DNA of 64,000 nt from Rhizoclosmatium globosum. Lineage: Eukaryota > Chytridiomycota > Chytridiomycetes > Chytridiales > Chytriomycetaceae. A model generated the notes under the pieces. That model saw nothing but the letters and a program-made list of their open reading frames with translations. It did no database searches and was not told the origin of the DNA. Made by a program: the position numbers and the translations under genes. The stretch spans positions 186,001 through 250,000 of the forward strand of contig MCGO01000040.1 in the NCBI GenBank assembly GCA_002104985.1. The letters are read 5' to 3'. The stretch's first letter is position 1. Every line of letters starts with the position of its first letter. This document shows positions 11,101 to 23,551 of the stretch, piece by piece.

Positions 11101-14100
11101 TGGATGAATGTATCAGATGAACGCATCCCTGAGTCTTTTAGAATCTTGGCGAAAAGTCTGGCCACGGTCGTTTTTCCTAACAAGAATTAAATTCATCAGC
11201 AAGTAGTTAACACATTTACCAGTTCCTGGATTCCCATAGAATGAGTAATTAAGCGCCATCATGTTTGCTTTGCGGATATCAGGTGCCATCTTTTGTAAAC
11301 CTATCGCAGTTTTGAACAACTCGATTGCTTTTACCTTAACTTTCGTCAAGCCAACGAGATCAATCAACTCTTCCATTGCTTCAGATTTACAATGGTGCTT
11401 TTGTTTCAAGACATTCCACATTTCTCGTGGAGTCGTTGCGGGTTGCGACACTTTGACTTGTTGTTCGCTTAAAAGGACGTTTTCGTCTGGCAGAAGCCAG
11501 CTTTCAGCAAGGGTGGATGACTCTAAAAATGACCGAAGAAGGGTAATCCTAATAATTTTCTCCTTTACAGCGATTCTTGAAACTGCAAGTAATAGTAGTG
11601 GATGTGCCTCTGCAGTTCTCACTGTATCAATGTACGCAACTAATTGGTCTTCAGCATCTTCCTTTGAACCAACTTCACAAAGCTCCAGGGCATGAATTAA
11701 ACTGAATTCAGCAATATTAAATGTTTCCCGAAGCGATTCCAAATAGCTCAAACCCGCAAACGGAGAGGCAATAGCTTGCTTAGCCGCCTTAAGAATGAAT
11801 GATAGCTTAATTCGCAACTCTTTTTGAACGGATGGCAAAAGACTGTTTCCCAAGCCAATGGAAACTCCATCCCAAGAACGGTAGACTGAACAACCTTCTG
11901 CCAAAGTTCCATCCAAAGAACTTGCCACGTCTGGCGATAAGAAAGATGATGCCCCAGTTCCCTTGGCAGAGGTATTCACAGAATCGCCAATTACTGGGAT
12001 TTTGAACTCAATTTTCTTCAGAGCAAAGTTCTCCAGATCGTAAGTTGGGAACCGTCGATTCAGTAGGATTTGCTTCAAATCAGCTTTGGTAACGACAACA
12101 TATCCGGTTGATTGCATGCAAAACGGTGTCCAAAACACGACAGTGTCAAATCCACTAGCAGACAATTGCATTGCATCATGATGTTTAACAACAGACTGTT
12201 CGAAATGCCACTCACGCAAAGCTGCTCCCTTTTGTTGAGAGGAGTTGGGGATGCCAGATGGATTAGAAAGGACGTTCATAATATATCCAGAAACAAGCAA
12301 AAGATAAGTACTCTGACCATCACTCATTCCGTCGAATATTTTCTGAAGATTGTTTGGAGTCCAAAGTCGAACCATCACTCCGTAATAGGTTTGTTGAGTT
12401 GCTAAACTTCCGATAACAAGTCCTGTAGGTTGTTTTTTCATGGTGATAAAGCCACTGACGTATCGTCCCGAGAATAAAGGCCGTCCCCACGTTGGTAATT
12501 CTTCAACCCATCCTTTAAATGAGTTCAGGAGCTGTAGTTTTCTTTCAATAAATACGTCCGTTCCTGTTTGGCTACAGAACGCTGACGCAGTCATCTGCAT
12601 TCCAAAATTTTGTGTGACGAATGAATCGTCCAACTCCAGCTGCGATTCAGATTCAATAGCATTAATTTCTGTTTGTAAAGTGAGTTCAATACATTTGGGA
12701 CAATTCGAAGGGATTCCATTAAAGCAAACAGCAAGGTCGAAAGAATGCCCCACTGGACAAGACCAAACTGTGAAACTCTCACAGCAAGGTACATCAGTCG
12801 AGCCACAAATAACATTAACGGTTTGAGAACAAGCACTGAAGTTCCAACAGGGAGTTGAAACTGTAACAATACAAGCCTTAACCTTCTTTGCATTGACACA
12901 CATTACAGTTTGTGAATGCCCACAAGACAGCGTGACTACGGTATCAAAAACACAAGGCTTGATGCTTTTGAATGGTGCATTTGCCATTAGCAACTTGAAT
13001 GCATTTTTACAAGTGTATGCTATTGAGTGACTGCAGCTGCTGCGAAACACCTGGGTTTCATGTGTACAGGACAGAAGAGTTGAACGGAAAGCGTCTGGAA
13101 GATTATTTACGTTCGGCTGTGTCAATTTATCTGAAATGACAGATTTCTGCAGCATCTGGAATTCATAAGAATTCTTTGCATCGACAGACCAAATCCCATC
13201 ACCCAATTCCGCAAATGAACAAGAAACTTTGATAGAATGTCCACACAAAGGACTGTTGATCGAAACGAGAACTTGACATGGAGATAGATTTCCTTTAGCG
13301 TCACAACAATAAATTATCTCTTCGTGGCCACAACGACGAACCATTTTGATTTTTGAAAGGCATTTGTGGTTGATAATTATGCTGCCAAATGCTGAACAAT
13401 CACCTTCTTTCACAACCGCTACAGGCGTCGGAAGCAAAGATCCAGCAATTTTGGCTTCAAGAGCTCGTTTTTCTGAACAAGTGGAGTCGAAAGCATGGCC
13501 ACAAGAAGGATTTATAGCGTTTTCTTTGAAGTTACAAGGAGACAACGCTGGCGTGAGTGAGAAGGCTTTCTCACAAGTCAATGTCATATTATGGCCACAA
13601 ACACGAATAAATTCAACTTTCTGAGCGCAAGTTGCATCTTTTGGTCCATAAACTGTTCCTTCAATAACTTCACCCACGTTAGAAACGCGAATTCCAAAAT
13701 AGGTCTGCAAAGTAACTGCTTGCTGACATGAAACTAACGTCGAATGCCCACAACGAGGAAGTTCAATTTCAACTTTTGAGGGACACACAAATAGTGCAGA
13801 CGATTGCTCATAGAGGTGCTTCAGATAACATTTGACTTTCAGTGAATGTCCACAAGGAGGTGTATATTCCACTTCTTCAATGCAGTTAGGGGCGGATGTG
13901 GGATTGACAGAATATCCAGTTATAATATTGCAGTTGCCGGTTATTTCGTGCTTACACAATGGATGAATGAAAGATGTCAGGGCCGGTTTGGTACACGTCT
14001 TGATCACAATCAGTTCACTGAAATGCTTAATCAAATGAATACTTACGGGAAATGAAGCGACACCAGACGCAATCGAATTTTCTACAGAGCAAGCTAACTT

Positions 14101-17100
14101 CACGGTATGAGTGCATGGAAGCTGCAATTCCACTTTCACATCACAGTTGAAGTTCTCTCTCGCAGCCTCAAGACCCATTTTTGACGAGAGCTTCGCAAGC
14201 GCAAATAATTTTGAGCAAGCAATATTTGTTGGGTGATTGGCGCAGGGTGAAACAACCGGTACTGAACAATTGGGTTGATGAGTTGGAGAAGGAAAATGGC
14301 ATTTCTGTCCACAGGGATGTGAACAAGGCAGTTTCTCCGTACAAACAATTTGGCAAAATCCCACGGCCCAAGCGCGACTCTGACCACACCAGCTCATCCG
14401 CGGTTTTGGATCCTGGCATATGCAATGGCGCAGGCTCAATCAAACGATCTATGGTAGTTTTCCAATGGGATACGGGGTTTCTGTCGAAATACGCAGGGTT
14501 GCCAACAATATAAAAGCCAATGCGAGCTCGTGAGTTCAACACAATCATACGGTTTTGCTGTTTAACAAAAGGCGAAGTTGACTTAGAATCGATTACTAGA
14601 GACGCTATGATTATGTCTGGAATAATTTTTAAAATTAGGTGTTGGAAGAAAGGCTTCAACCCCACCTGACTCGTCTCCTTGGAACCTGTCAACTGTGGAA
14701 AGTACCACTGAATTTTTTGGATCTTTGAAGGTGACAAGATTAAAGGGAGGTTTCTCTAGTGTTTTCCGAATTTCCATCAGCTGTCCTTTGTATGGCGTGA
14801 TTATCGCATACACCACATTGCACTAAGTAATGGGCAAGATTACAAACCTAATAACGTATAAGGTCAAATTTTTATATTCACATGGTCGACTCACCATCTT
14901 GGCTTCAACGTGATTAACTTTTGACAAACCAACCGCGGCCCTCTCCTCCTTGCCATCGTGCGTCCAAAAAAATACGTTTGAGCTTATGCCGGGCACCAAC
15001 CAGCCTTTTGTATCAGTATTAGAAATTGTCTTGACTTTGCCCCTCGCAACAACCAAGTCATCTCCAATTCTTCTTTCTAAACACTTTGCATGGTCGGTGA
15101 TGGACGTTATTTCCGCATAAAATTCACGAGTGAGGTCGGCAATGTTAGGGCGCATTCGACGTTGAATAGATAAAACTGATTGAGGAATTTGATTCTCAGT
15201 TGGAGCGCGAATCAATCGTTCAAATAAGGACATATTCATCTTGTTAATTCGCTCAAACTCAAATTTGTTCATCATTGATGGCTGCAGTTGGAAATGATCC
15301 CCCACAAGTTCAAGTTTAGCCGTGGACGTTCCTAAACAAGCGAATAAAAGCGGCTCAAGAACTTCCGAGGCTTCTTCGACAATAATAGCAAACGGATTCG
15401 TTACTCTAATCGCGTCTAACCGCGAGATGCACCCCACAATTGTTCCACCAATGACAGATTTTCCTTCGTATACTTTGGAACGAGCGCGAACGTCTGCGTG
15501 GTGATACTCTCGTTTTTTCTTCTCCAATTCTGAAGACAGCATTCTCTCAAATCCAGCTTTCATGGCACCTATCAAATCAATAGCACTCTGACAGGCATTC
15601 CAGCGTTCATCGAGAGACATGTTCCATTCCCACAATCCAGGTGGAACATATTTTAGAGTTTGGCAGTTCAACTCGGAAACCTGTTCAGTCGCCGCTTTTA
15701 ATGGTTCCTCCATCTCAAATAGAGCAGTATCTGAACCAACTTCGAAGACTTCGCGAAGATGCTGAATGTTTTCTGCTTCTTCTTCTAGTTCGTCTGGGTT
15801 ATCATTAAATACTGCCTCTGCATCCTCAACCAACTCGAAATCGTCAAGTTCAATGGCGAAACTATCAAGTTCATATTCAACTACAACTCCTTTAGTTTCT
15901 GGCTCGGCTGGTGGTGGAATGACATCAATTGTCTCTGTCAAAACTTCTTTTGGCTGAGCAGCAACTGGCTGATATATCTCCCACTTTTGATCATTTGTAG
16001 CTTGCAATTTCGGATTTTTTGAATGATCTGGGCAATAAATAGCTCCAGGGGCAGTGTTCCCTTTACACGGCTTTCCTTTCGCAGTCAACGATTGACATTT
16101 TACATTGCTGACATGGCCATCGGATTGAGTTACTGAAGATACAGCCAGACTAGTTTGACGCATGGGAACATGATTGTTACAGAATGGAACTTCTTTGGAG
16201 AGAGCGGATTGAGTACAAGGATTCCCCCTTTTGGTAAGCCCTTGGCAATGCCGAGGAGCATGCTCGACACAATAAGGAGAATTCAATTCAGTCAAGTTGG
16301 AACACAATTCATATGTTTCTTTGATAATTGCGGCACAAAGTGGATGTTTATCACAGGTGTTGCGAGGTGGTTCGTCATTTCCAATATCCGCAACAAATCC
16401 CATAGAGACACAAATTCGACATGCGTGCATATCACAATAATTTTGTTGGATACCGTTTTCTAATAGTTTTCCCAGTTGACATTCTGATTCGAAACAGGCA
16501 TGATCTTGGCAATAGCTTTTGTTCATAACGACAGAGTTCATACATCGAGTTGATCCAGACATAGTCAAGGAGACACATTGATGATCAAGGCAATATCTCG
16601 ACCCAGGTTCAGAAATCTCAGAGCAACCAGCTGGATAATAGCACAGTGGTTGAGGAGTAAACCCCATTATAAAGTGGTACAGAACTTCCAACGAATCCAT
16701 TCCAGGGTTGTAATGTTGGATGCCGTCAAATAAGCTTTGAATCGCAGACAACGGTAAGACTTTCTTGTTTTTGGCATTATGAAGCAGTGAATCCAAAACA
16801 GTGTAATCAAACACCCATCCATTTTGTTGACCCATTGAAATTGCATGAGGATCGATTACTTCAACTTTTGTGGCGAGGGTTGGGAATACTGTCGAAAAAT
16901 GAGCCAGCCATGCAAGGGCTTCCGCAAGCTGCGATGTTGCATCGTACGAGGCCTGTCTCGCAGACTTTTCTTCCTCGGGGGTTGTTGGTTGAAGCCCAAA
17001 AATCACATCCTTCGTGCAACCAAATGACAGTTTCGATTGATAAAAGTTTTCTAAATACGAAGAGAGCTCATGCAACCTCTCCAATGCAGCCTTGGCTTGC

Positions 17101-19653
17101 TTGACCTCAGCCGATTCTTGCTTCCACGTGTTTTCAGCGAATGGACGAAGCCGATCATCTTTGATCGATCCAATGCGGATTAGAGAAATAAATGGTTCAA
17201 CAGCGACAAGATCGCACAGAAATTCGTCAATAGCATGGTTTTTGTACGAAAGAACCAAGATGGGAGGTGCCGAGACTGAGGGTGACGTCTTGATCCATAA
17301 CTCTCTGATGATCAGCAACGCACGTGCAATCACGACACCCAGGTACGATTTACCAGTTCCAGGCGGACCTAGTAATTTAGATATTTAAATACAACTCCTT
17401 TTTGCGAAACAAAACCAACCTTGTGTACAATGCACTGGGTGGATTAAGGACCCAACAAAACTCTCGAATTGGCCTTCATCAAGGGTAGCACTTTCGACGA
17501 GCTTCATAAGACGATTTTCAAGTAATCTTCGATTTCCAGCGTGACGTCGAATTTGAATAATTGGGTCGAGCAAACTCTTGTGGACGAGTGTTTCAACAGC
17601 GAGACGGGTTTTATCACTGACGACAATATCATGGCCCAACAGAAGCATGTTATCATCTTCTGAGGAGTTGTCGTCAATGTCATTGAGAGGCTCGGGTTCT
17701 GAAGGAGCCGTTTCCGCACGCTTTTGGGTAGAGATATTAAGCAAGGCACCATTCTGGAAAGGTAGTGGAAGAGAATTGCGTTGAAGTTCAAGAGCCTTCA
17801 AAACTGGAATCTGCTCTGGTACAAAAGACTGACAATCAATCACCGCTATAAAGTCACCTGCTTGGAACAACGCATCCTGTGGCCCAGTACTATTGAACAC
17901 ATCCTCTAGTTGCAGTATAGAACAAGCCAAAAATCCATTCTTTCGTTTCTCATCCTCTCGGTCACGTGGGTCACGACTGTGTTCAACAATTTCTGCCCAA
18001 ACGATTGTTTGATTCAGGTTGAGTTTGGCGCCTCTGCTGTTGAGTTTCACCAGCCCAACCAAGTTCGGCGACTGAAGACGTCTTGTGGTTCTCCAATGGA
18101 TTTCTTTGAGAGGTGGACGGCGAGAGAGGACGTCCCTCAAGAAAACCCGACCATCAAATGAAACTTTCGCGACAAAACCATCGTAAATATGAGTCGATGC
18201 GTGATTGCTTGGTCCAGCAAGAAGAGCAGAACGCGCCTGGTTCGCGTGAGTTGAACAAAGACCACGGTTGTGACGCTTATCGCTGCAAGCGAGAACAACT
18301 TGACTACTACATCCGTGACCCATACAATGAAGAGTTCCACCAGATGAAGTATGGAAAGAGCTGCATGGACGCAGCACTTTCCCGCATTCACCATTCTTTT
18401 CTGACATGCGACAAACTGGGGACAAGGACTGATTTCCTTGCTCGAACGTGATGGCGACCATGAGAGCAAATACTGTATCAAAGTATTCTTCGGGTGATTG
18501 ATAGGTACCTGACGGAATTGTTACTCCTGCAAATATTGAAAGAAGGACATACCATTTCCAAGACCACCAGGAATATGCATCTTTGGGAGTTCGAATGGAT
18601 TGAACAAAGAACTATTAGCGAGCCATCCGACTGTGGCGTCTCTCCAAGAATAATGAGAGGGGCCTCTTGAACCACCACAACAGAGTCGGGGACTTCAGCA
18701 AGACGTACCACCTCGGCTACTTTAATAGTCCAAGGCTTTTCGAGTTGCTCAAGTAAGTCGTTGATCTTTCCTTGAGCTTTACGATGGTCGGGAAATTTGA
18801 CAGCTAAACAAGATGATGCCCCACTCAAAACATTCTCAAGACCACCTTTCACTTCAGACCTATCTTCACGCCAGAGAAACTTTTGAAGGCGCTAAAAAAA
18901 TATTAGTGAGCCAACAAAAAAAAGAGATGAACTCACGTTAACGACATCAATCGACATTTCAACGCGCTTTACATCAGGGTTGCTTGGTCGGTTCTTAGAA
19001 TCAAAGACGATATCAAATACATTTTCGATTTCAGAGATAGCTGGGGGATCAACGTCTGAGGAAGCAGGGAGTCGAGATAAGGCAGCAAGAAGCACACCAA
19101 GTGACGCCGCTGGAAGACTTTGTGGTTGACGCCAGCAAAGCAACCACATTGCCTCAAAGCGATGAATAGTGGGTGTTAAATCCTTTGGTTCAGCGCGAGA
19201 CAGAGTTGCCAAAAAGCGGGGGAGATCATTGGCAAGGGGAGAAACAAAAGGATTTCCCCCTTTTACACGCGGTCTCCCGCCACCACTACCACCACCACTA
19301 CCACCACTACTACTACTACCACTTCCACCGCCATTTCCACTGATTTCAAACGGTTCAATTCCACCAGCATCTTTTGATCCGTCCTTTTTAGCGTGACAAC
19401 GAAAGCATTCGATGCGACGTGCAAAATTGGAAGCACCACATTGAACACAGGGCCAATCACCCTCTTGAATGCCCCGACCGCCTCCGTTGAATCCACCGCC
19501 TCGTCCACTTCCGCTTCCGCCGCGACCGCCACGCAGCGATCCGGATCCGCGGCCCACTTGTCCCGCGCCGCCCAGCCTGAGTCCGCCACCACGCGAATTC
19601 CCATTCGATCCACCCGCCGCGCCGCCTTCTCGTGGAATACGGTTAGCGGCCAT
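8158..19653 (-). CDS. Giant NFX1-type SF1 helicase with three CbbX-like AAA+ domains
   Basis: Twelve exons, 5' to 3': 19653-18937, 18891-18553, 18526-17420, 17368-14895, 14847-14666, 14616-11220, 11176-10391, 10346-10056, 10020-9533, 9487-9301, 9245-8533, 8487-8158; about 3,670 aa. In order: Gly-rich tract; RanBP2-type zinc finger (WPCVQC...CFRC, ~res 67-90); Cys/His segment (~18400); SF1 helicase with Walker A GPPGTGKSYLG (~725), an inserted Cys/His repeat array (~960-1170), motif II VEEASE (~1385), GDHFQLQP, RRMRP and TVDRFQGDESD; about eleven NFX1-type fingers with the CGH core (~1680-2220); three AAA+ modules with GNPGTGKTT / FIDEAY, GNPGTGKTT / LIDEAYN and GSPGTGKTT / FIDEAYE (Walker A ~2738, 3000, 3260); a charged helix; and a tail CPCPVGFSW...WRCGGGSHFVS. 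ZNFX1 relatives act in RNA surveillance and small-RNA or antiviral responses; the AAA+ part resembles CbbX/SpoVK. The frame needs one base added near 18659-18662 and changes again near 14440. Confidence 0.8.
19277..19340. repeat. CCA/CTA trinucleotide repeat coding for Gly/Ser
   Basis: An imperfect CCA/CTA run on the plus strand encodes a Gly/Ser-only linker in exon 1 of the minus-strand giant helicase, just after the RanBP2-type finger. It is a likely length-variable microsatellite. Confidence 0.7.
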
Positions 19654-20021
19654 TGCTTAAATGGTTTCAATGGTTGTCTTACCTCTCGTGTCATATTGAT
19701 CGCTCATTGTTTGTTTTGATCTTGTGCTGTAAATTTGGCGAACCCCTCCCATCAAACTTCTTTCCCGAAAAAATGATAAGAACCAAAATAAACTCGTATG
19801 GGCGGTGAAATACACTGGCTATATTCAGTCATATGGCAGGGCCGTGTGGCACTCTTCGATAAAATATAAATAAACGCGCAGAGGTCCACTCAAACAGTAT
19901 AGTACCTTGATAATGACAATCAAGAGAACTAATGTTCAATTGGGCACCATTATTACAGACGGGGAATTGAAGTTGGAGAATGCGCGTTCGTGGTCCAAAC
20001 AGTTTCCAACAAACAAATCAA
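19654..20021. promoter_or_regulatory. Divergent promoter region (giant helicase / p47)
   Basis: 368 bp between the two start codons. A TATA-like stretch (AAAATATAAATAAA, 19861-19874) lies about 150 bp upstream of the p47 ATG. An upstream ATG at 19911 opens a short frame overlapping the p47 start out of frame, a possible uORF. Promoter function is inferred. Confidence 0.4.
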
Positions 20022-21339
20022 ATGTCGAACATCCGTGGCTTTGGCGATCTCAACAACAGCAACAGCAACAACAACGCGCACGCCGGACATGGCCACGATG
20101 ACGACTCCGACGACGAAGGGCAGGAGTACTTTGCGGGTGGAGAAAAGAGCGGAGTCGCCGTTCAGGGCCCTCGCACAACAAACCCAAATGGCCCGAATCC
20201 AGCCGATCTCATTAAGGATATTCTGGGAAAAGCAGCAAGGTACCTGTTTCTACTCGCTGCTACTCTTCCACCTTCTTCTAAGTTCTAATGCTGTTCTCAG
20301 AGGATCGTCTGAGGCACGCGATGCTGCTGCCCCAAAGAAACCAGCCGCATTCACTGGCTCTGGTGGGTGCATTTTGCCCTATACGAGCTCTTTTCTCTGA
20401 CACTCGCACTCGCACTCAGGCCGCAGACTGGGCGATGACTCAGACCCAACCCCCGCAGTTGCTCCAGCGGCACAACCCTCGGCCGCTCCAGAACCAGAGC
20501 TTGAATTGGTATTCATTGAAGTCGGAGAAATACCTTGAAATTGAACACTTTGGATACAGGTTACAAGACACTTAACCTTTTGGGCGGATGGATTCACTGT
20601 CGAAGACGGCCCCTTGATGCGTTACGATGACCCTGCGAACCAAGAAGTTCTCCAGGCTATTAATTCCGGGTATATTGGTTTTGTCTATCATTTCTCTTCG
20701 TTTCTGAACTTGCTTCGAATCAGTCGTGCTCCAGTCCAACTCTTGAATGTTTTGCCTGGCCAACAAGTCGATGTTCGTGTGGCTCACCTGCAGGAGCCGT
20801 GGAGCGAGGCTGCTGCGAAGAAGATTGCTGCTGCGGCTGCCTCAGCAGCAGGACCAAAGAAACCAGCTGGAACTCCTGCTTTCACAGGAACTGGACACAG
20901 ATTGGGAGGTGAGAGTGACCCTGCTCCGGCCGCTGCCTCCTCTTCGTCTTCTATGCCTGGTGGATTTCCATCGTCTTCTTCGTCTTCCTCGACTTATTCG
21001 ACGGGCACTGCTCCCGCTCCATCTGCCCCCGCCCTTGCTATCGACTCTACTCAGCCTGTTACTACCCTTCAAATTCGTCTTGCCGATGGAACGCGTATGG
21101 TGGCCAAATTGAATCACTCGCACACTGTTGGGGATGTCCGCAGATTTATCAATGCGTAAGTTTCTTACGGGATTTAAATTTATCGACTCATATGTTCGGC
21201 GCATAGATCGAGGGTGGGAGAATCGTCGCGACCATACGCCATTATGACAACATTCCCAAACAAGGATTTGACAGATGATTCCGTCACATTGAAAGAAGCT
21301 GGCCTTATCAACGCTGTTGTTGTCCAGAGATTGTTGTAG
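20022..21339 (+). CDS. SHP1: p47/Shp1-type CDC48 cofactor (SEP + UBX domains)
   Basis: Six exons (20022-20239, 20301-20362, 20420-20508, 20560-20669, 20724-21155, 21207-21339) join in frame to 347 aa. The N-terminus [10 protein letters not shown], the [13 protein letters not shown] linker repeated later as [13 protein letters not shown], the SEP core [14 protein letters not shown]...AINSG...[14 protein letters not shown], and the C-terminal UBX fold ([20 protein letters not shown] ... ILxxFPNKDL-like [11 protein letters not shown]) are all visible. p47/Shp1 adapts the AAA+ ATPase p97/Cdc48 to substrates in membrane fusion, autophagosome formation and ubiquitin-dependent degradation. A UBA domain, found at the N-terminus of many members, is not evident. 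An ATG 42 bp upstream (19980) is in frame and could be used; 20022 is preferred because MSNI is the common start of shorter family members. Confidence 0.88.
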
Positions 21340-21458
21340 TTATGGGAATTGATGCTGATTTGCCCGTTTCTGATTCACAAATCTTTCTTACTGAAGTTAT
21401 AATTTGAAAAACCATGTATCGCATTTACTTTAATAGGCTTTCATATCTCTCTTTGTTG

Positions 21459-23401
21459 TCAGTTCAACTTTAAAATAGCCTTTGCATGTTCTGCCTCATC
21501 ATACCCAATCACAACATCAAATTCATCCTTCCATACACGCACAAACTCTTCAATGCTGGCAACTTCGAAGCTCTTTTCGAATGGTTTCCCAAGTTCTTCG
21601 CTTTCTCGTCTCCGGAACTTGTTGTCAATGAATTCGACGCGACCGCCAGTAACACTGACCCGGCTCCCAATAGAGTTTTTCCACTCACCAGGGTGGTGAC
21701 TTACAAACCAGTTATAGATATCAAAGTCTTCTGGTGTGTATCGTTCAAGCGTAAAATAGTACACAGGACCAAACAAGTCTCCCGCTGGATCAACTCCATC
21801 CGCAAGAGGCGCATTAGAACCGCGCTTATGCTGCAAGATAAAGTTCCCAGGACCTGTGATATCGGAAGCTGCAATTCGATGTTGCTCTCCAAGCACTGAA
21901 TCCGCTACAGCCCCAACCTCAACTGGAATCGCACATGTTAAGCCAACACGGTTCATCCCCACATCACAAAGATACAGCACACCATCTAATTTAACAAACA
22001 CGATCAAATGCAGAGTCGATCGCAAAGTGTGTTGACGCAATTCAGCGTCCCAAAGTAGACTTCGTGAAGTTCCGGGACTAGCATCAAATCCAAGCGCCCG
22101 TAAAGCCATTGTGAGTAACGCGTTGAGTTGAAGACAATATCCACCACGCTTTTCAATGACCAGGCGAGAGAAAAGGGTGTCTGGAACGAGGGATGGTTTC
22201 TGATCTTGAAAATAGAGGCCCGCGTTTTCGAATGGAATGTGAGTTACTTGTGCGCGTAGAATCTCGTTTAGGCTTTCGAGGGTTTGAGACGAGGGTTTCT
22301 TCAATTTGATTCGATTGAGGTAGTCCTGCAGTTGTGTGTTGCTCAGTGGTGGAAAGTTCTCCAGCAAATTCTTTGGAAATACTTGTGCTAATACAGTAAG
22401 TTGTGTTAGCTGATGGATTTCATTCAGGAGTAATACGCACGGGCAGGGCCGAAAAGCTTTTGTTGAATAGCAGCGATTTGCTGCTCTGACCACACAATTC
22501 CAAATTGCTCTTTCATGACTTCAGTGACTTGTTCGATGCTTGAAAATTCAATTGATTGTTCTAGTTGGGCATATTCCTTGGTTTCGCGACGTCGGAAGCT
22601 CTTGTTGGTAATGATGGCACGGCCACCCGTTTGTGTTACGACAGAAACGAACAAGTTTCCCATAATTCCCGGATGTGGACAATGTGCGACATAGTAGTTG
22701 TATGTGTAATAATCCTGAGGCCTGTATCGTTCCGTTGTGAAATACACCTGTCTGCCAAACCCATCTCCTGACGGATCAACACCATCTGGGAATGGAAACC
22801 ATTCGGCTCGCTTGTGCAAGAGGAGCCAGCCGGAATTTCCAGCCAAGGTAAGCTGCGACAGACGGTATCTTTCTCCAGCCACTCCGTTCACTTCCGCTCC
22901 ATCTAAAAGTTCTATTGCAGATGGCACACCTCCTCTAGCAAATCCAACATCAGCAACATAGTGCTTGTCATCAACGTCAACAAGTACAACAGTATGCGTA
23001 CGTCCTGTCCAATAATGTCCAAGTTCTTGTGACCATAGAGCGACTTTCGCCATCCCTGCATAAGCTTTGAAGCCTAGAGCCTTCAGTGCCATAAGGAGGA
23101 GTGTGTTGTTTTCAAGGCAGTACCCGCCTTGCTTCCCAATCACCAACTTAGTAATCAAGTCTATCGTATAAGTAGATGGCTTTATATCGAGACCGTACAG
23201 TAGATCATTGGAGAATGGGATTTTCGATCCATGGGCGTAAATGATTGTGTTAAGGAGTGATAATGAAGGTTGGGCCTGTTGAGACACTAATGCGGGGAGT
23301 CCAATACGTTCCAGGTATAGCGATAGATGCTCTTCTGACAGCGCGGGGAATTCGTGGAGTGGGTTGAATCCTGTTGAGCCAAAAGAAGGTCGTGACATCA
23401 T
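21459..23401 (-). CDS. Tandem two-domain arylamine N-acetyltransferase
   Basis: Two exons (23401-22441, 22387-21459) separated by a 53-nt intron (GTGCGT donor, CTAAC branch-like site, TATTAG acceptor) join in frame to 629 aa. Each half is a complete NAT domain with its own Cys-His-Asp triad: first half C95 in QGGYCLEN, H136 in RTHTVV, D151 in VADVGF; second half C405 in RGGYCLQLN, H in TLHLIVF, D in LCDVGM. NATs transfer acetyl from acetyl-CoA to arylamines and hydrazines, a detoxification role; fungal homologues can also use malonyl-CoA. If the intron were not spliced, translation would stop five codons later and leave a single-domain protein, so splicing decides between one- and two-domain products. 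No signal peptide is seen. Two separate genes remain possible but the frame-perfect junction argues for fusion. Confidence 0.8.
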
Positions 23402-23551
23402 CACAATTAGAACACAATTTGTTTATGTAGAATTACGAGAAAAACGAAAAGAAAATGTCCAGGGGGATAATGCAATAGTACTGTCCGTTCATACTCAAGT
23501 TGATGCAAGTATCATAGCCTCTCCTACAACACCATCACTCCATCCATCACA

